In this document: piece by piece, positions 53,197 through 63,772 of the stretch
Numbering within the stretch: the first letter of the stretch is position 1
Layout of the letters: each line of letters opens with the position of its first letter
Source: Bursaphelenchus xylophilus
Taxonomy: Eukaryota; Nematoda; Chromadorea; Rhabditida; Aphelenchoididae
DNA: 64,000 bases
Assembly: GCA_904066235.2 (NCBI GenBank)
Contig: CAJFCV020000001.1
Span: 13,573,291-13,637,290 of the forward strand
Direction of reading: 5' to 3'
Notes under the pieces: model-generated
What the model saw: only the letters and a program-made list of their open reading frames with translations
What the model was told of the DNA's origin: nothing
Databases searched by the model: none
Position numbers and translations under genes: made by a program

Positions 53197-53877
53197 AGTT
53201 TAGTATCGACCTTCAAATCCTTCCTTTAGTGCAATATTTGAATAAAACCCGAATTTTGCTCATTTATGGGAAATTTTCATTCTGAGGGAGGTCGGTTGAC
53301 CGCCCTTTCAGAGATCTCAAAAATCTAAATTTTGGGTGAAAAAGAGTTGCGCAGTTACGAAACAATTCACAAATGGCACAATAACTGTAATAAATGTGAA
53401 AAATACGAGATGCTTGATATTTAACACAATCGCTTTCATTCAGATTACCTCTCTTTACAATTCAAACTTACATAAACTTCATTTATCATAGTTTGCCTTA
53501 AAAAAATGCGTTGATTTTGCAAATAAAAAGTGTCTAATATGCCTGTATCCTGTCAATCACGAAAATGTAATCTCAACCAGAGCAAAAACCCCACTAAGAA
53601 ATTTTGGTACCCTCTTTTTCGTGGAATATTATACTTCATTTATTGAAAATGTCAGAGAACCCACAGGAGATGTTGTCCGTGACCTCAGGTATACTTAAAA
53701 TTTGTTTTTTATTTGTATTTACAAGTTTTTCTGAAGATCAAAAAATCTTCAGAGCTCTGAGAGAGCAGTCAACCGCCCTCACCCAGAATGAAAATTTCCC
53801 ATAAATGAGCAAAATTCGGGTTTTATTCAAATGTTGCACTAAAGGAAGGATTTGAAGGTCGATACTAAACTGGGCCC
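53191..53877. mobile_element. GGGCCCAGTTTAGT palindromic element 2, 687 bp
   Basis: GGGCCCAGTTTAGTATCGACC to GGTCGATACTAAACTGGGCCC; arms TTCAAATCCTTCCTTTAGTGC and ATTTGAATAAAACCCGAATTTTG. Related to element 1 but distinct inside. Confidence 0.8.
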
Positions 53878-53960
53878 AGGTCTATTTCTACCGTAGAGAG
53901 TAATGTAAATTTTTCTTTAATTAATAGCTGTCCTATGTCAGAGATGGGTGCAAAATGTCA

Positions 53961-55940
53961 AAGGGTTCTCGGCCTCGCACGTGTTAAAATTTCCTCATTA
54001 ATCTTTACCGGAAACCCGTCATGATGAGCTGCCAATTCGAAATTTGCAACGTGTTTTCCCCCACAAACCTCATAAAATGCCAAAATGAGCGTTTGGAAAC
54101 CCGGACTTAGCACGGTGCTGTTTCCCGTTTCGTATTTCCAAATGCGAAACGAAAACATTCGTGGCGGGAAACAATGACGGCGGGGGATTAAGACCCGGAT
54201 GTATTTTGGGCTCTTTCACGGACCAAATTAGAAAATGGTGACGTCGAGACTAGTAGTTCCAAAAATTTGAGTCGTAGCTTTAGCGTATGATGGGGTAAAT
54301 GTTGCAGTTTCGGTGTTAAATTACTATATAAAAAAGGGGGAAATTTGAGAATGCGGGGGGAAATACGGCGTGAATTTGCGGATTTTGTAGCTCAGTGATT
54401 GCGAATAGACATAAAATTTTTTTGAGACTGCTGAATAGGTGAATCGCTCAGCAACATTGCCCATTATTTTCCCGGCAGACTGATATATAAAAAATTTTTT
54501 ATAGCTATGTTTGTGGCCAAAAAAAATGCAAAATTTTTAAAATTGAACTAAAAAAATGTCACCTAAAGTGTGTCCCTTCAATCTTATCCAAACTTGGCAA
54601 AGATTAAGCCTGCAATTTTTTATGGAAAATACTGATTTTTTCACCAAATTTTTAGGTCAAAAACAGGTAAAAAAAATTTTTTTTTGAGAATGAAAAGATC
54701 AAGGTTTGCTATACATCAAGAGCAAAAAATTTCTGCAAACAAATCTATTTTTTAGCTCGAAAATGGCAAAGGAGTCGCCTAAAAACGACTTTTGTCTGGC
54801 CGACTCTCCCTTTTTCCGCGCTCTTCTCTTTTGGCCTTTCAAAAAATGAGCTCAAATTTTCGGGGTTTGATATACATTGTATAAAGAGAATGTATGCAAA
54901 ATTAAAAAAAAATTTAGTCTTAAAATTCTGATAATAAAAATTTTTTTGCCTTGGTCCCCCCTTACCACTATTTTTCAAAAAATTTTTGGATAGATCAAAA
55001 ATTGTGCTGTAAAAAGCTTACACAGCCTGTAAAAGTTCTATTTAGTCTTATTACGCCTTCAAATTCCCAAGGTTTCTACCGTATCCTCCAAAAAATCTCA
55101 AAAATCATCGCTGAAAAGAGCAAAGGTCGGTGTGAGCCAAACTTTTTGTACATTTGTGGTTTCCTTCCTCGGCCCGAGCCCCAATGCCGATTCAAAGCCG
55201 GCTTACAGCCCGCGAATTACAACTGAATTGGAGGGTGCGAGGACGATTTTCCGTCAACCGGGGGGATCCGCTTTCCTCTCGCGTCGTGTCCGATTTACTG
55301 CTCGACATAAAGAACACATAAGTGCATAACAGGAGTGGCTAATCTGCGAAATACTGCAAAAAGCGCCCCGATGCCCACAAAGTCTTGGGGGAAGCGGGGA
55401 TTCGCCGGACTTTCGGCGAACAAAAGTCGCCGCCGGTGGCCGGTACGAATGGGCAGAGGCGCTTAGTGCAACGTCGATGCAAACCCAAGAAAACAATCGG
55501 AGAAATTGTGAAAAAAACAATCGGTTTTCGGCGACGGCGCAAGGCGGTGCCGCTGACGACAAAATTTTGGTCATAAAATGATAGGAGTTGGGGGAAAATT
55601 AGCGATTAAAAAAATCAACGTTGATGGAATGTCACGCAAATTTACAATTAGCCTAGAATTTTTCAGATCCCACGCTAGATTTTTAGCCTGAATTTTAGCA
55701 AGAAGAATCGAGGACGGTCAGAGAAAAAACATTTTTTTGACCATACCTTTGCCAGTTTCGTGCGGAAAAAATATATTTTCTGTGGAAAAATTACCCTCTA
55801 CAATAGAAATAGACATGAAACTTTTCATGCCAAAAATTCGCAAAAAAAGTTTCACGTTTCGATCAATTTTTGATCCAAAATCCCGTCGTTTCTGCCCACT
55901 TTTTGGCCATAATTTTCACCAATCATAATGGTTTAACAAA
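53961..55940. other. No gene assigned; PAL-1 end, worn MITE tracts, one GC-rich island
   Basis: A PAL-1 right end is at 54445-54484 (CCATTATTTTCCCGGCAGAC). Worn GGGGAAGTACTCC tracts lie at about 54750-54900 and 55700-55930 (TTTGCCAGTTTCGTGCGG). The 55140-55560 island is GC-richer with open frames on both strands (for example MSQTFCTFVVSF, plus), but no splice-consistent model emerges. Confidence 0.35.
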
Positions 55941-55945
55941 ACTTA

Positions 55946-56393
55946 CAGGGGAAGTACTCCAAGTGCGACGCTCAGATTTTCTTTAAATTTTGCACACACG
56001 TCGGGTATGGACTAAATATCAATTCCTGAAAGTTTCAGCTCGCGCTTTGCGGGCGCCGCCGAGATATCGACCTATTTTTGCTGTCGAGAGAGCACGCTAA
56101 ACGTGGAGAACGGTCAGAGAGAAAACCGCTTTTTGGCCATAACTTTGGCAGTTTCGTGCGGAAAAATTTGATTTTTGTAGAAACATTATCCTTTACGGTT
56201 GAAATAGGCATGAAACTTTTCGTGCCGAAATTCGGCAAAAAATCCTACATTTTCGCCAAATTTCGGTCTAAAAATCTCTGTTGTTTCTGAAAAGCGCGAG
56301 CTAGGATTCTCGCATATATCTTAGAAAAAATTATTCTAAATCTGTGCCAAGTATCATCAAAGTCTGAGCGTCGCACTTGGAGTACTTCCCCTG
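55946..56393. mobile_element. GGGGAAGTACTCC MITE, complete 448-bp copy
   Basis: CAGGGGAAGTACTCCAAGTG / CTTGGAGTACTTCCCCTG, in opposite internal orientation to the copy at 23811. Left flank TTA, right flank TGA. Confidence 0.85.
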
Positions 56394-56600
56394 TGAAATG
56401 CGCGGTGCAAATGGGGTTCTTTATGCACAGTGCGAATCACAGCAAAAATGTTGTGGGTAGAAATAGACATGAAACCTTTCATGTCCAAATTTCCAAAAAA
56501 TATCACATTTTTTCCGACCGCCGGCCCTATCCCAAGCAATTACATCTACAACTCCTCGAGGTATCCCTAAGTTGTGACGGGTCAAAAAATATCCGCTACT

Positions 56601-56847
56601 AGAGTGGCGGATGTGATCCCGTGACAAAAAATGTACCATTTTGCATCCAGTAGGTATCAAAAATGCAGCAAAATACCTCCCTCTCCAAGTGAAAAACTAC
56701 GCTTTCAAAAGCTCACCCGCTCTTTTGTGGGGGTCCTTCAAAACGGAGGTTTTTTCAGTAGGAGAGGGAGGCATTTTGCCACGTTTTTTGATACTTCCCG
56801 GATACAAAATGGGACGTTTTCTGCCACTGAATCAGGTCCCCCACTGT
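56601..56847. mobile_element. GGACC-type palindromic MITE
   Basis: GTGGCGGATGTGATCCCGTG to CACTGAATCAGGTCCCCCACTG; ATGTACCATTTTGCATCC arm. Confidence 0.75.
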
Positions 56848-56889
56848 ATGTTAGAGAAAGTCAATCTATGGTCGGGCATTTCATATTTT

Positions 56890-57090
56890 CGAATTCCAAA
56901 GTTATGGCCGAAAAGCGCTTTTCTCTCTGACCGCTCTCCACGTTGAGCGTGCTCTCTCGGCTGCAAAAATCGTTCGATATTTCGGCGGCGCCCGCAAAGC
57001 GCCGGCTAAAACTTTCAGCAATTGATATCTAGCCCATACCCGGCCATAATTGTGTGCAAAATTTAAAGAAAATCTGCGCGTCGCACAGAT
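56890..57090. repeat. GGGGAAGTACTCC MITE, right half without terminus
   Basis: TTATGGCCGAAAAGCGCTTTTC, CTCTCTGACCGCTCTCCACG and CGGCGGCGCCCGCAAAGCGCC, ending AATCTGCGCGTCGCAC. Confidence 0.6.
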
Positions 57091-58635
57091 CCGGCACAGT
57101 AATTAGAATACGGAGAAAACAGCTTTAGCCGTGGGTATTCATTGGTCTTCTCCGATCTGGCAAAACGGAAGAACCGAGTGTCCAGCGGAGAAACGTTTTC
57201 GGAATGCATGCAATATCCGGATTGTTTGGCCAGAGGTTACAATTAATCCGCGGATTTCCGCTATCTGGAAACATGGCGGCTATATTAAACCGGACTCAAT
57301 AATCCACTTCCTACAAAACTTACTCCAGCAACTCTATTTTGCTGGAGGATATAAAAAAAGCGCTTGTGCATACGCTTGGTTCGAATCAAAATGTCAGCCT
57401 TGCCTTATGTAATAATAACAAAAAACAGTTTTAAAAAAGACTTTTAATTTGATGGCACGGAATGTAGAGAGTGAAAAAGTAACAGAATCGAAAAAATAGT
57501 TGCAACTTTTGGCGTAGTAATAGAAGGAAATTAACGTACATCTTTTTTGGGCATGTCTAGGATATAGCGTGATTCTGTGGCGACAATCGTAACAATTAAG
57601 GAAAGAAATATAAATTTTAAAATGGACTTGTAACGAGTTGTAACGCGGGTGCAATTACGGATTTTACAGTGTGAAATGGTGATATTTTCACCTCCGTAAA
57701 ACAAAATCTCTCTATAACAAACAATTTTTTGCTCTTTCGCCATTCTTTATCAAGATTTGGTAAAAGTTCCTTATTTTGGCCACAACTTACAACTTTGCGG
57801 AAACTGGTCGGAATTAGCCCAAATTTTGCGTGCACGCTCAATTCATCGTTGTCAATGCCCGGACAGTGGATTTAGTTAGTGCGGTACCTTCTTTTTTACG
57901 TACCACCTTACCCTTCAAAAACGGCTGCAGCCTGTGATTTTACACTTTATACGATGAAACATGTCCGGAACTAAACTTATTGCCTCCGTATGGAACTAAA
58001 TGGGTCGTCACAGCCTTCGTAGGTACCCTTAAGACTATAGAGCTATTATAGTAATTCAGTTCCAGCTAGGTCGAAGCGTTTTTTCCTAACTTTAGTGCCC
58101 AAGCTTGGGCGCAGTTCGCGGAGTTCCTCTGTTGTGGCCAAAATAAGGAACTTTTTCCCAAGATTTTTAACCCGTAAATATATCGCGTTTATAGCAAAAA
58201 AAAAATTTTTTTCTGATCAAATCCACCCCTTAATGACGTCATTTCCCCCCTCTCTTACACTGTCAATCTCCCCACAAATGCAACACAAAAACGAAAACAA
58301 AAAATCTCGGCGATTGGCACGTGCGAATTACAAAAAAAAAAAAAAATAAAAAAATAAAAGAAAAATACGTCTCGTCTGATAACCTTCAAGTTGGCGTGCG
58401 ATCGCGAGAAACAACCACCGCGGTGACGTCGAACCAGCCCCTCGAATGCATAAGGATCGGTGGTTCCTGGCACTTGTTGTGTAATCATTTCTGGTTTTGC
58501 ATAATCGCCACCGACAGCGCCTCCCAACGGGCCATGTTTCGGGCCCGTTGTTTGCGGCCGCTCCCTAAACGAAAGTGGCGGCGCTGAAACTTGAAAGTTG
58601 AAAATTGTGGGCTTCATAAATTGGAGTATGGACGA
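57091..58635. other. No gene assigned; a perfect small hairpin
   Basis: CTCCAGCAA-(7)-TTGCTGGAG at about 57324-57348 is a 9-bp stem inside a 93-codon plus-strand frame (57131-57412) of unclear status. Minus-strand frames at 57394-57841 are unsupported. 58400-58600 is GC-richer with no model. A poly-A tract lies at 58329-58366. Confidence 0.3.
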
Positions 58636-58637
58636 TC

Positions 58638-59560
58638 AGTCTGTCGGGAAAATAATGAGCACAATAAAGGCTGCACAAAAAAATAATTTTCGGTCGATTT
58701 TTTGGTCGGCGTGGAAAATTTTTTTTTCAGAAAAGAAATCGTTTTTCTTTTCAAAACTGGTAATTTTACAGGTAATATGTATCACTCTGTCGGGAAAATA
58801 ATGAGCATAATGCTGCACAAAAAGATTTTTTGGTCGATTTTTTGGTCGGCTTGGAAAAATTTTTTTTTCAAAACTGGTAATTTTATAGCTAATATGAATC
58901 ACTCTGTCAAGAAAATAATGAACACAACATCACTCAAAAAAAAATATTTTTTGGTCGGCTTGGAAATTTTTTTTTCAAAACTGGTAATTTTATAGCTAAT
59001 ATGAATCACTCTGTCAAGAAAATAATGAACACAACATCACTCAAAAAAAAATATTTTTTGGTCGGCTTGGAAATTTTTTTTTCAAAACTGGTAATTTTAT
59101 AGCTAATATGAATCACTCTGTCAAGAAAATAATGAACACAACATCACTCAAAAAAAAATATTTTTTGGTCGGCTTGGAAATTTTTTTTTCAAAACTGGTA
59201 ATTTCATAGCTAATATAAATCACTCTGTCGAGAAAATAATGAGCATAATGCTGCACAAAAAAATTTTTCGGTCGATTTTTTGGTCGGCTTGGAAATTTTT
59301 TTTTCAAAAAAAAATCGTTTTAATTTTTTTTCAAAAACTAGTCATTTCACAGCTAATATGCATCAGTCTGTCGGGAAAATAATGAACACAACGTCGCTCG
59401 AAAAAAAATTTTTCGGTCGATTTTTTGGTCGGCTTGGAAACTTTTTTTTCAAAAAAAATCGCTTTACTTTTTTTTCAAAAACTAGTCATTTTGCAGCTAA
59501 TATGAATCACTCTTTCGGGAAGATAATGAGCACAATGTCACTTTGCCGATCTCGTCGCAC
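58638..59560. repeat. Minisatellite built on a PAL-1 terminus, 8 units
   Basis: CTCTGTCRRGAAAATAATGA recurs at about 58638, 58784, 58901, 59008, 59115, 59222, 59365 and 59509. Spacings are 146, 117, 107, 107, 107, 143 and 144 bp. The three 107-bp units are essentially identical. Each unit is a PAL-1-like end, then a TTTTTTGGTCGGCTTGGAAA block, then AAAACTGGTAATTTTATAGC. Longer units carry an extra GGTCGATTTTTTGGTCGG or AAATCG segment. Confidence 0.85.
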
Positions 59561-59837
59561 AACCTTCTGCACTTTTTTGAAATGAATCGGACACCGATTT
59601 TTTCGATTTTTTTGTGGTCCAAATTTAAACCGGTCTAGCGAGCGCATGCTACAAGATTGACACATGAAATTTTCAGTGTTTACAGAGCAAAAAGCGGTGT
59701 TTCCAGCCATGTTAATTTTAACAACTCTTATGCGGAACTGAATTTGTAATCAACGCTGAAAAATGACCGACTTTGGATTTTCGGAGCTGTCCAATTTTGT
59801 CTTAGGCCCTTAGGCGATCTTTTGGAACAAATGGGAA

Positions 59838-59858
59838 TATATATATATATATATAAGA
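59838..59858. repeat. (TA)n microsatellite
   Basis: About 20 bp of uninterrupted TA dinucleotides in otherwise unassigned DNA (59561-60405 holds no recognised gene). Confidence 0.6.
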
Positions 59859-60409
59859 CCTATATGCCTCTAGTATCTACTTTGCTTTCAAATTTCCCAA
59901 ATTTCGCCCATTTAAAACTCCTCTTAACAGTTTTTCTGGCCCACGATTCCCGTATGTCCAATTTTGTTGTATGTCGGAGATGTGCGCAAATGGACCTCTA
60001 AGCTTTCAAACAATTTATCATAATCGCCCTTCAAGCCCGAAAAGTGCGCCTTAAGACGTCGATAAGCCGCTGAGCGTATGTGTATTATCCTTGTTTACAC
60101 CTGCTCCGACTGATTGGATGTCCTGCGAAGGTAGCTGTTTCCTTCAAAGCCTGTCGAAACGTGAGCTAATACGCTTTGAGTCATAAATAACGGACGCAAA
60201 GTTACAACCACAAAATTATAAGTGAAGCCGGGAAATTGAACCCGTCGAAGCTGCTGTGAAAGAGAGAGAGGGCCCAAAACCCGGAGAGTGGTCAGACAGA
60301 AGAACAATTCCTAAGAAGTCTTAGCTCAGGCTTTGCAGGCGCTATTGAGTAGTTGAACGATCGTTCTGGCCCGAGAAAGCAGGCAAAATTCGGAGAACAC
60401 AGAGAAAAA

Positions 60410-60544
60410 CACTCTGTCGGGAAAATAATGTGGACTCGTCATGCTTCAGAATCGCCTATCATCGCCTTGCGACAGCGGCTGAAGCTTTGATGCAAAACGA
60501 GGCGACGTATCCTGACAAACACACATGTTTTCCCGACAGACTGG
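60410..60544. mobile_element. PAL-1 palindrome, diverged
   Basis: CTCTGTCGGGAAAATAATGTGG to ATGTTTTCCCGACAGACTGG; interior CAGAATCGCCTATCATCGCCTTGCGAC. Confidence 0.7.
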
Positions 60545-60559
60545 TATGTTTTGGGAACC

Positions 60560-60860
60560 GTTCGAAATCCGACGGTCAGATTTTCTACAAAAATTTGCGG
60601 AAAAGTAGCCACACGTCAATCCCCGCAAATTTTAGCTTGCGCTATGCGGAGACAGCTGAGATATTCAACAAATTTTGAGAGAGCACGCAAAATGCGGAGA
60701 GCACATGGCGATGTCCGTGCCAGTCTTCTGCGGAAAAACTCGATTTTTTTTGTGGAAACATCACTCTGTATAGTAGAAATTACCATGAAACTTTTCATGC
60801 CAAAGTTCGCAAAAAAGAGCCACAAATTTTTATATAAATTTCTCGAAGAACTTCAACTTT
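60560..60860. repeat. Worn GGGGAAGTACTCC MITE
   Basis: CTTGCGCTATGCGGAGACAGC, AGAGCACGCAAAATGCGGAGAGC and CATGAAACTTTTCATGCC in family order, termini lost. Confidence 0.5.
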
Positions 60861-60936
60861 TCTGAACGTTACAAGCTCTAATGGATTTATATTTGACTAA
60901 TCCAGAGCCGCCACGCAGAATTTTGAGAAATTCTGT

Positions 60937-61196
60937 ACAGTGACGGACCTGATCCAGTGGCAAAAAAGTACCATTTTGCATCCGAAAAGCATCAAAAAAT
61001 GTGGCAAAATGCCTCCCACTCCTCCAACTCAAAAAAAAAAAATACTCTGTTTTGAATTTCCCTCACAAAAAGAGCGGGCGGGCTTTTGAAATCGGAGTTT
61101 TTTCACTTGGAGAAGGAGGTATTTTGCCTCACTTTTTGACACTCCCCGGAAGCAAAATGGTACGTTTTTTGCCACTAGATCAGGTCCGCCACTATA
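60937..61196. mobile_element. GGACC-type palindromic MITE
   Basis: ACAGTGACGGACCTGATCCAG to CTAGATCAGGTCCGCCACTAT; GTACCATTTTGCATCC / GGAAGCAAAATGGTAC arms. Confidence 0.8.
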
Positions 61197-61199
61197 CTT

Positions 61200-61715
61200 T
61201 CTTTTAAGATCGCTGCGACATTTTTAGCTCGCTTCGTTCATCTACGTTCCCCTCCAAAATACAAACTTTCTCTCTTGGTCGTCCAGTGATCGATTTGAAC
61301 CCCGGAGTCATCAGGATCAATCATTTGTTTTGTAGCCGAAGAATTTTTAAGACAATAAGTGTTCTCGCCAAAAACGGCTTTGTTACAGCATGTTCAAGGT
61401 TTAAAATCACAAGCCAAAAGCGAAAGGAATTGATCCAGTTTTTTATACATGTCTCATTTTTTTTCGGGTCAGCGGCTGTTCGGGTCAACGATATGTTTGT
61501 CGTTGTATGCATAGGAAAGAGGCTAGGAGAAGGCCTAGTTGGTAGAAATAATAAGATTTATTGGGTGCTAGAATAGCTTATCACTTATTTTTAGGTATTT
61601 TACATGCACTCACATCAATAATACCTAGATAAAAGTTACGAATCTTCTTTTTTCGCTTCAAATTTTAGTCCTTTATATATTACAGTAACTCAGGGTGAAG
61701 AAAACTAACGTTAGT
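61200..61715. other. No gene assigned
   Basis: Plus frame 61286-61576 (96 codons) begins at a non-ATG and has no support. Nothing else recognised. Confidence 0.3.
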
Positions 61716-61718
61716 AAT

Positions 61719-61924
61719 ACAGCGAGGGATCGGATCCAGTGGCAAAAAACGTCCCATTTTGCATCCCGGAAGGGACCAAAACGTCTCCAAACCCTTGAAG
61801 GAAAGGGCGCGCTTTTCAAAGAGGAGTTTTTTAGCTTAGAGAAGGGAAGGGTTTGGAGACGTTTTGATCCTCTCTGTGATGCAAAATGGGACGTTTTTGC
61901 CATTGGATCAGGTCCCTCACTATA
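61719..61924. mobile_element. GGACC-type palindromic MITE
   Basis: ACAGCGAGGGATCGGATCCAG to CATTGGATCAGGTCCCTCACT. Closest in arm sequence to the copy at 107-325 (both have GAGAAGGGAAGGG and AAGGAAAGGGCGCG). Confidence 0.8.
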
Positions 61925-61944
61925 GCTAGAATTTTCAAAAATGA

Positions 61945-62155
61945 GCACTTCAAGTCTTCGTCAAGTCTCTGCCGAGCCTTCGCCAAGTCTCTGCCGAGCC
62001 TTCGCCAAGTCTCTGCCGAGCCTTCGCCGAGCGTCCGCCGAGCATCCAACGGCATTTCCGAGCGTCGTAGGCACTTTTACAACCTTTTTTTGGGTAGCCA
62101 CCTACGCCCCGGATCGATCGATTTTTATGACCCGAAAAGTCGCGTTTTTATGTAC
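61945..62155. repeat. CTTCGCCGAGCGTCC repeat with a 22-bp tandem expansion
   Basis: CAAGTCTCTGCCGAGCCTTCGC is present three times in tandem (about 61961-62027). This is followed by GAGCGTCCGCCGAGCATCCAACGG and GTCGTAGGCACTTTTACAACC as in the other family members. Confidence 0.65.
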
Positions 62156-62229
62156 GTATGAAAAAAATACATGTCTCGCTTTTTGCCACTTCCCGCTACA
62201 AAAACGTTCTAGAAATCCGACCCACTTAC

Positions 62230-62415
62230 AACGACCCCTGCAGCGGCGGAAGCGGTCGGTGCTGTGTTCTCGAAATTTCGCTTTCGTCCTTGGCTGGTAC
62301 CGCCATAAAACAGCTGAACTTGTTCGCGCCGCAACGCGCGCCTTTCCTCGTCGAACATGCGAAAGACGCTTTTGTGTTGCGCGGCCTTCAGCCGCGACTT
62401 TTTTTTTGCCCACAT
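62230..62415 (-). CDS. Candidate first exon, 62 codons, consensus donor
   Basis: Minus frame from ATG 62415 (MWAKKKSRLKAAQHKSVFRM), continuing FDEERRALRREQVQLFYGGT to TAPTASAAAGVV, then |GTAAGTGGG. The donor is perfect and falls in phase 0. The composition is charged and protein-like, while the two other minus frames over the same DNA look less so. Downstream is a dispersed repeat (61945-62155), so the rest of the gene is either beyond it or lost. Family not recognised. Confidence 0.35.
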
Positions 62416-62644
62416 AACCCAAATAAACAGAAGCGGCGATAAAGTACTACGGGGCTGGAGGGAAATTGGGGTATCTGATGCAAGTACGAATACGAAAACA
62501 AAGGAATTAGCCCGTTTTTTGAGACGTGGTCAAAGAACGAAAATGGTGATCAAGGAAAAGGCACTTTAAAGCAAAGTTTTGACCAAAAATCGACTTAAAA
62601 ATGATCGTAACAAACTGACAGTGAAAATCAATTTCGTGATATTA

Positions 62645-62955
62645 GTATCTTCATAAAGTGCGTGGACATTTTTTCGCTTTTGCACAGTGCATTTTGGACC
62701 TTTTCCCACGCTTGTCGCCAAAGCACAGTGCATTTTCTCTTTTTTTCCCGATGCACAGTGCAAACCTCAAAAAAAGCCGTTTGCACTGTGGAAATTCCCG
62801 GCGCAGCGATGTAGCTGAAACTTGATTATGTCGCAGCGATTCTTCTATGCACAGTGCGAAACCCAAAAAAGGCAAAATGCACGGTGCAAAATGGGGTGTT
62901 TTTTGTGCACGGTGCAAGCCGCAAAAAATGTCCATGCACTTTATGAAAATTTCTA
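62645..62955. mobile_element. GCACNGTGC-motif MITE
   Basis: TCTTCATAAAGTGCGTGGACA to TGTCCATGCACTTTATGAAA; TTTCCCACGCTTGTCGCCAA and GTAGCTGAAACTTGATTATGTCGC inside, as in the copy at 3505. Confidence 0.75.
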
Positions 62956-62958
62956 AAA

Positions 62959-62986
62959 TCAGTCTGTCGGGAAAGTAATGAGCACC
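62959..62986. repeat. PAL-1 left terminus joined to a GCACNGTGC element
   Basis: TCAGTCTGTCGGGAAAGTAATG runs straight into AGCACCGTGCAAACC, the start of another GCACNGTGC-rich stretch (to about 63080). Confidence 0.5.
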
Positions 62987-63084
62987 GTGCAAACCTCAAA
63001 AAAGCCGCTTGCACTGTGCATGGGCATTTTGTTGCGGTCAGCACCGTGCACAAAAAAAAACCCATTTTTCACCGTGCATTTCAC

Positions 63085-63675
63085 TTGAACTGCTTTGTTA
63101 TAGACAAATTCCGTTCTTTTATTAGCATTTTCATAAAGTGCATGGACATTTGCCCTCTTTCGCACAGTGCATTTTGAACTTTTTCCCATGCTTGTCGCCA
63201 ACGCACAGTGCAAACCTCAAATAAGCCGTTTGCACAGTGCATAAGCATTTTTTTTTGTTTTTGCACTGTGCATCCGAAACTTGAGCAGCGATATTTCGAA
63301 TGCACAGTGCGAAAATCAAAAAAAGTAAAATGCACGGTGCAAACCTCAAAAAAGCCTGTTGCACCGTGCAAATTCTTCAACAAAACCGCGCCAATACAGT
63401 TGAAAGAAGACGTCGCGGCGATAATTCCGATGCACAGTGCGAAAACCAAAAAAATGAGAATGCACGGTGCAAAAAATGGTGCTTTTTTTGTGCACGGTGC
63501 GGATCGGCAAAAAATGCCTATGCACTGTGCAAACGACTTGTTTGAGGTTTGCACTGTTCATTGGCGACAAGCATGGGAAAAAGTTCAAAATGCACTGTGC
63601 GAAAGAGGGCAAATGTCCATGAACTTTGTGAAAATGCTAAAAGAACAAAGTTTGTCTATAATGAAGCAGTTCAGA
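63085..63675. mobile_element. GCACNGTGC-motif MITE with recognisable outer ends
   Basis: Outer inverted ends TTGAACTGCTTTGTTATAGAC and TCTATAATGAAGCAGTTCAG, inside them TTTTCATAAAGTGCATGGACA / TGTCCATGAACTTTGTGAAA. Among the family this copy shows the fullest termini. About 25 GCACNGTGC motifs. Confidence 0.75.
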
Positions 63676-63772
63676 GGTCCCAAGAGACAATTTTTGACCT
63701 AAATATTTAAATTCCCGAAACTGTATGAATATTCCACAACAAATAATTTGTTCCCGCTCAACTTCACGTTAA

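Larger units (their letters stand above)
52200..53960. repeat. Worn GGGGAAGTACTCC element interrupted by two palindromes
   Basis: The left part ends CATGAAGAGTTTCA at 52301 and the right part resumes with TCTATTTCTACCGTAGAGAG after 53877. In intact copies these blocks are adjacent (CATGAAACTTTTC...CTATTTCTACNGTAGAG). Confidence 0.55.

Noticed and set aside
57360..57395. GGTTCGAATC tRNA-like box
   Set aside because: The following bases do not pair to form a T-stem or acceptor stem.
58638..59560. CRISPR-like regular repeats
   Set aside because: The spacing sequence is itself repeated and the genome is eukaryotic; this is a minisatellite.
59800..59820. CTTAGGCCCTTAGGC as telomeric TTAGGC repeat
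   Set aside because: Only two imperfect units; no tandem telomere tract.
61262..61340. GGTTCAAATCGATC-like tRNA T-loop on the minus strand
   Set aside because: No acceptor, D or anticodon stems can be paired around it.
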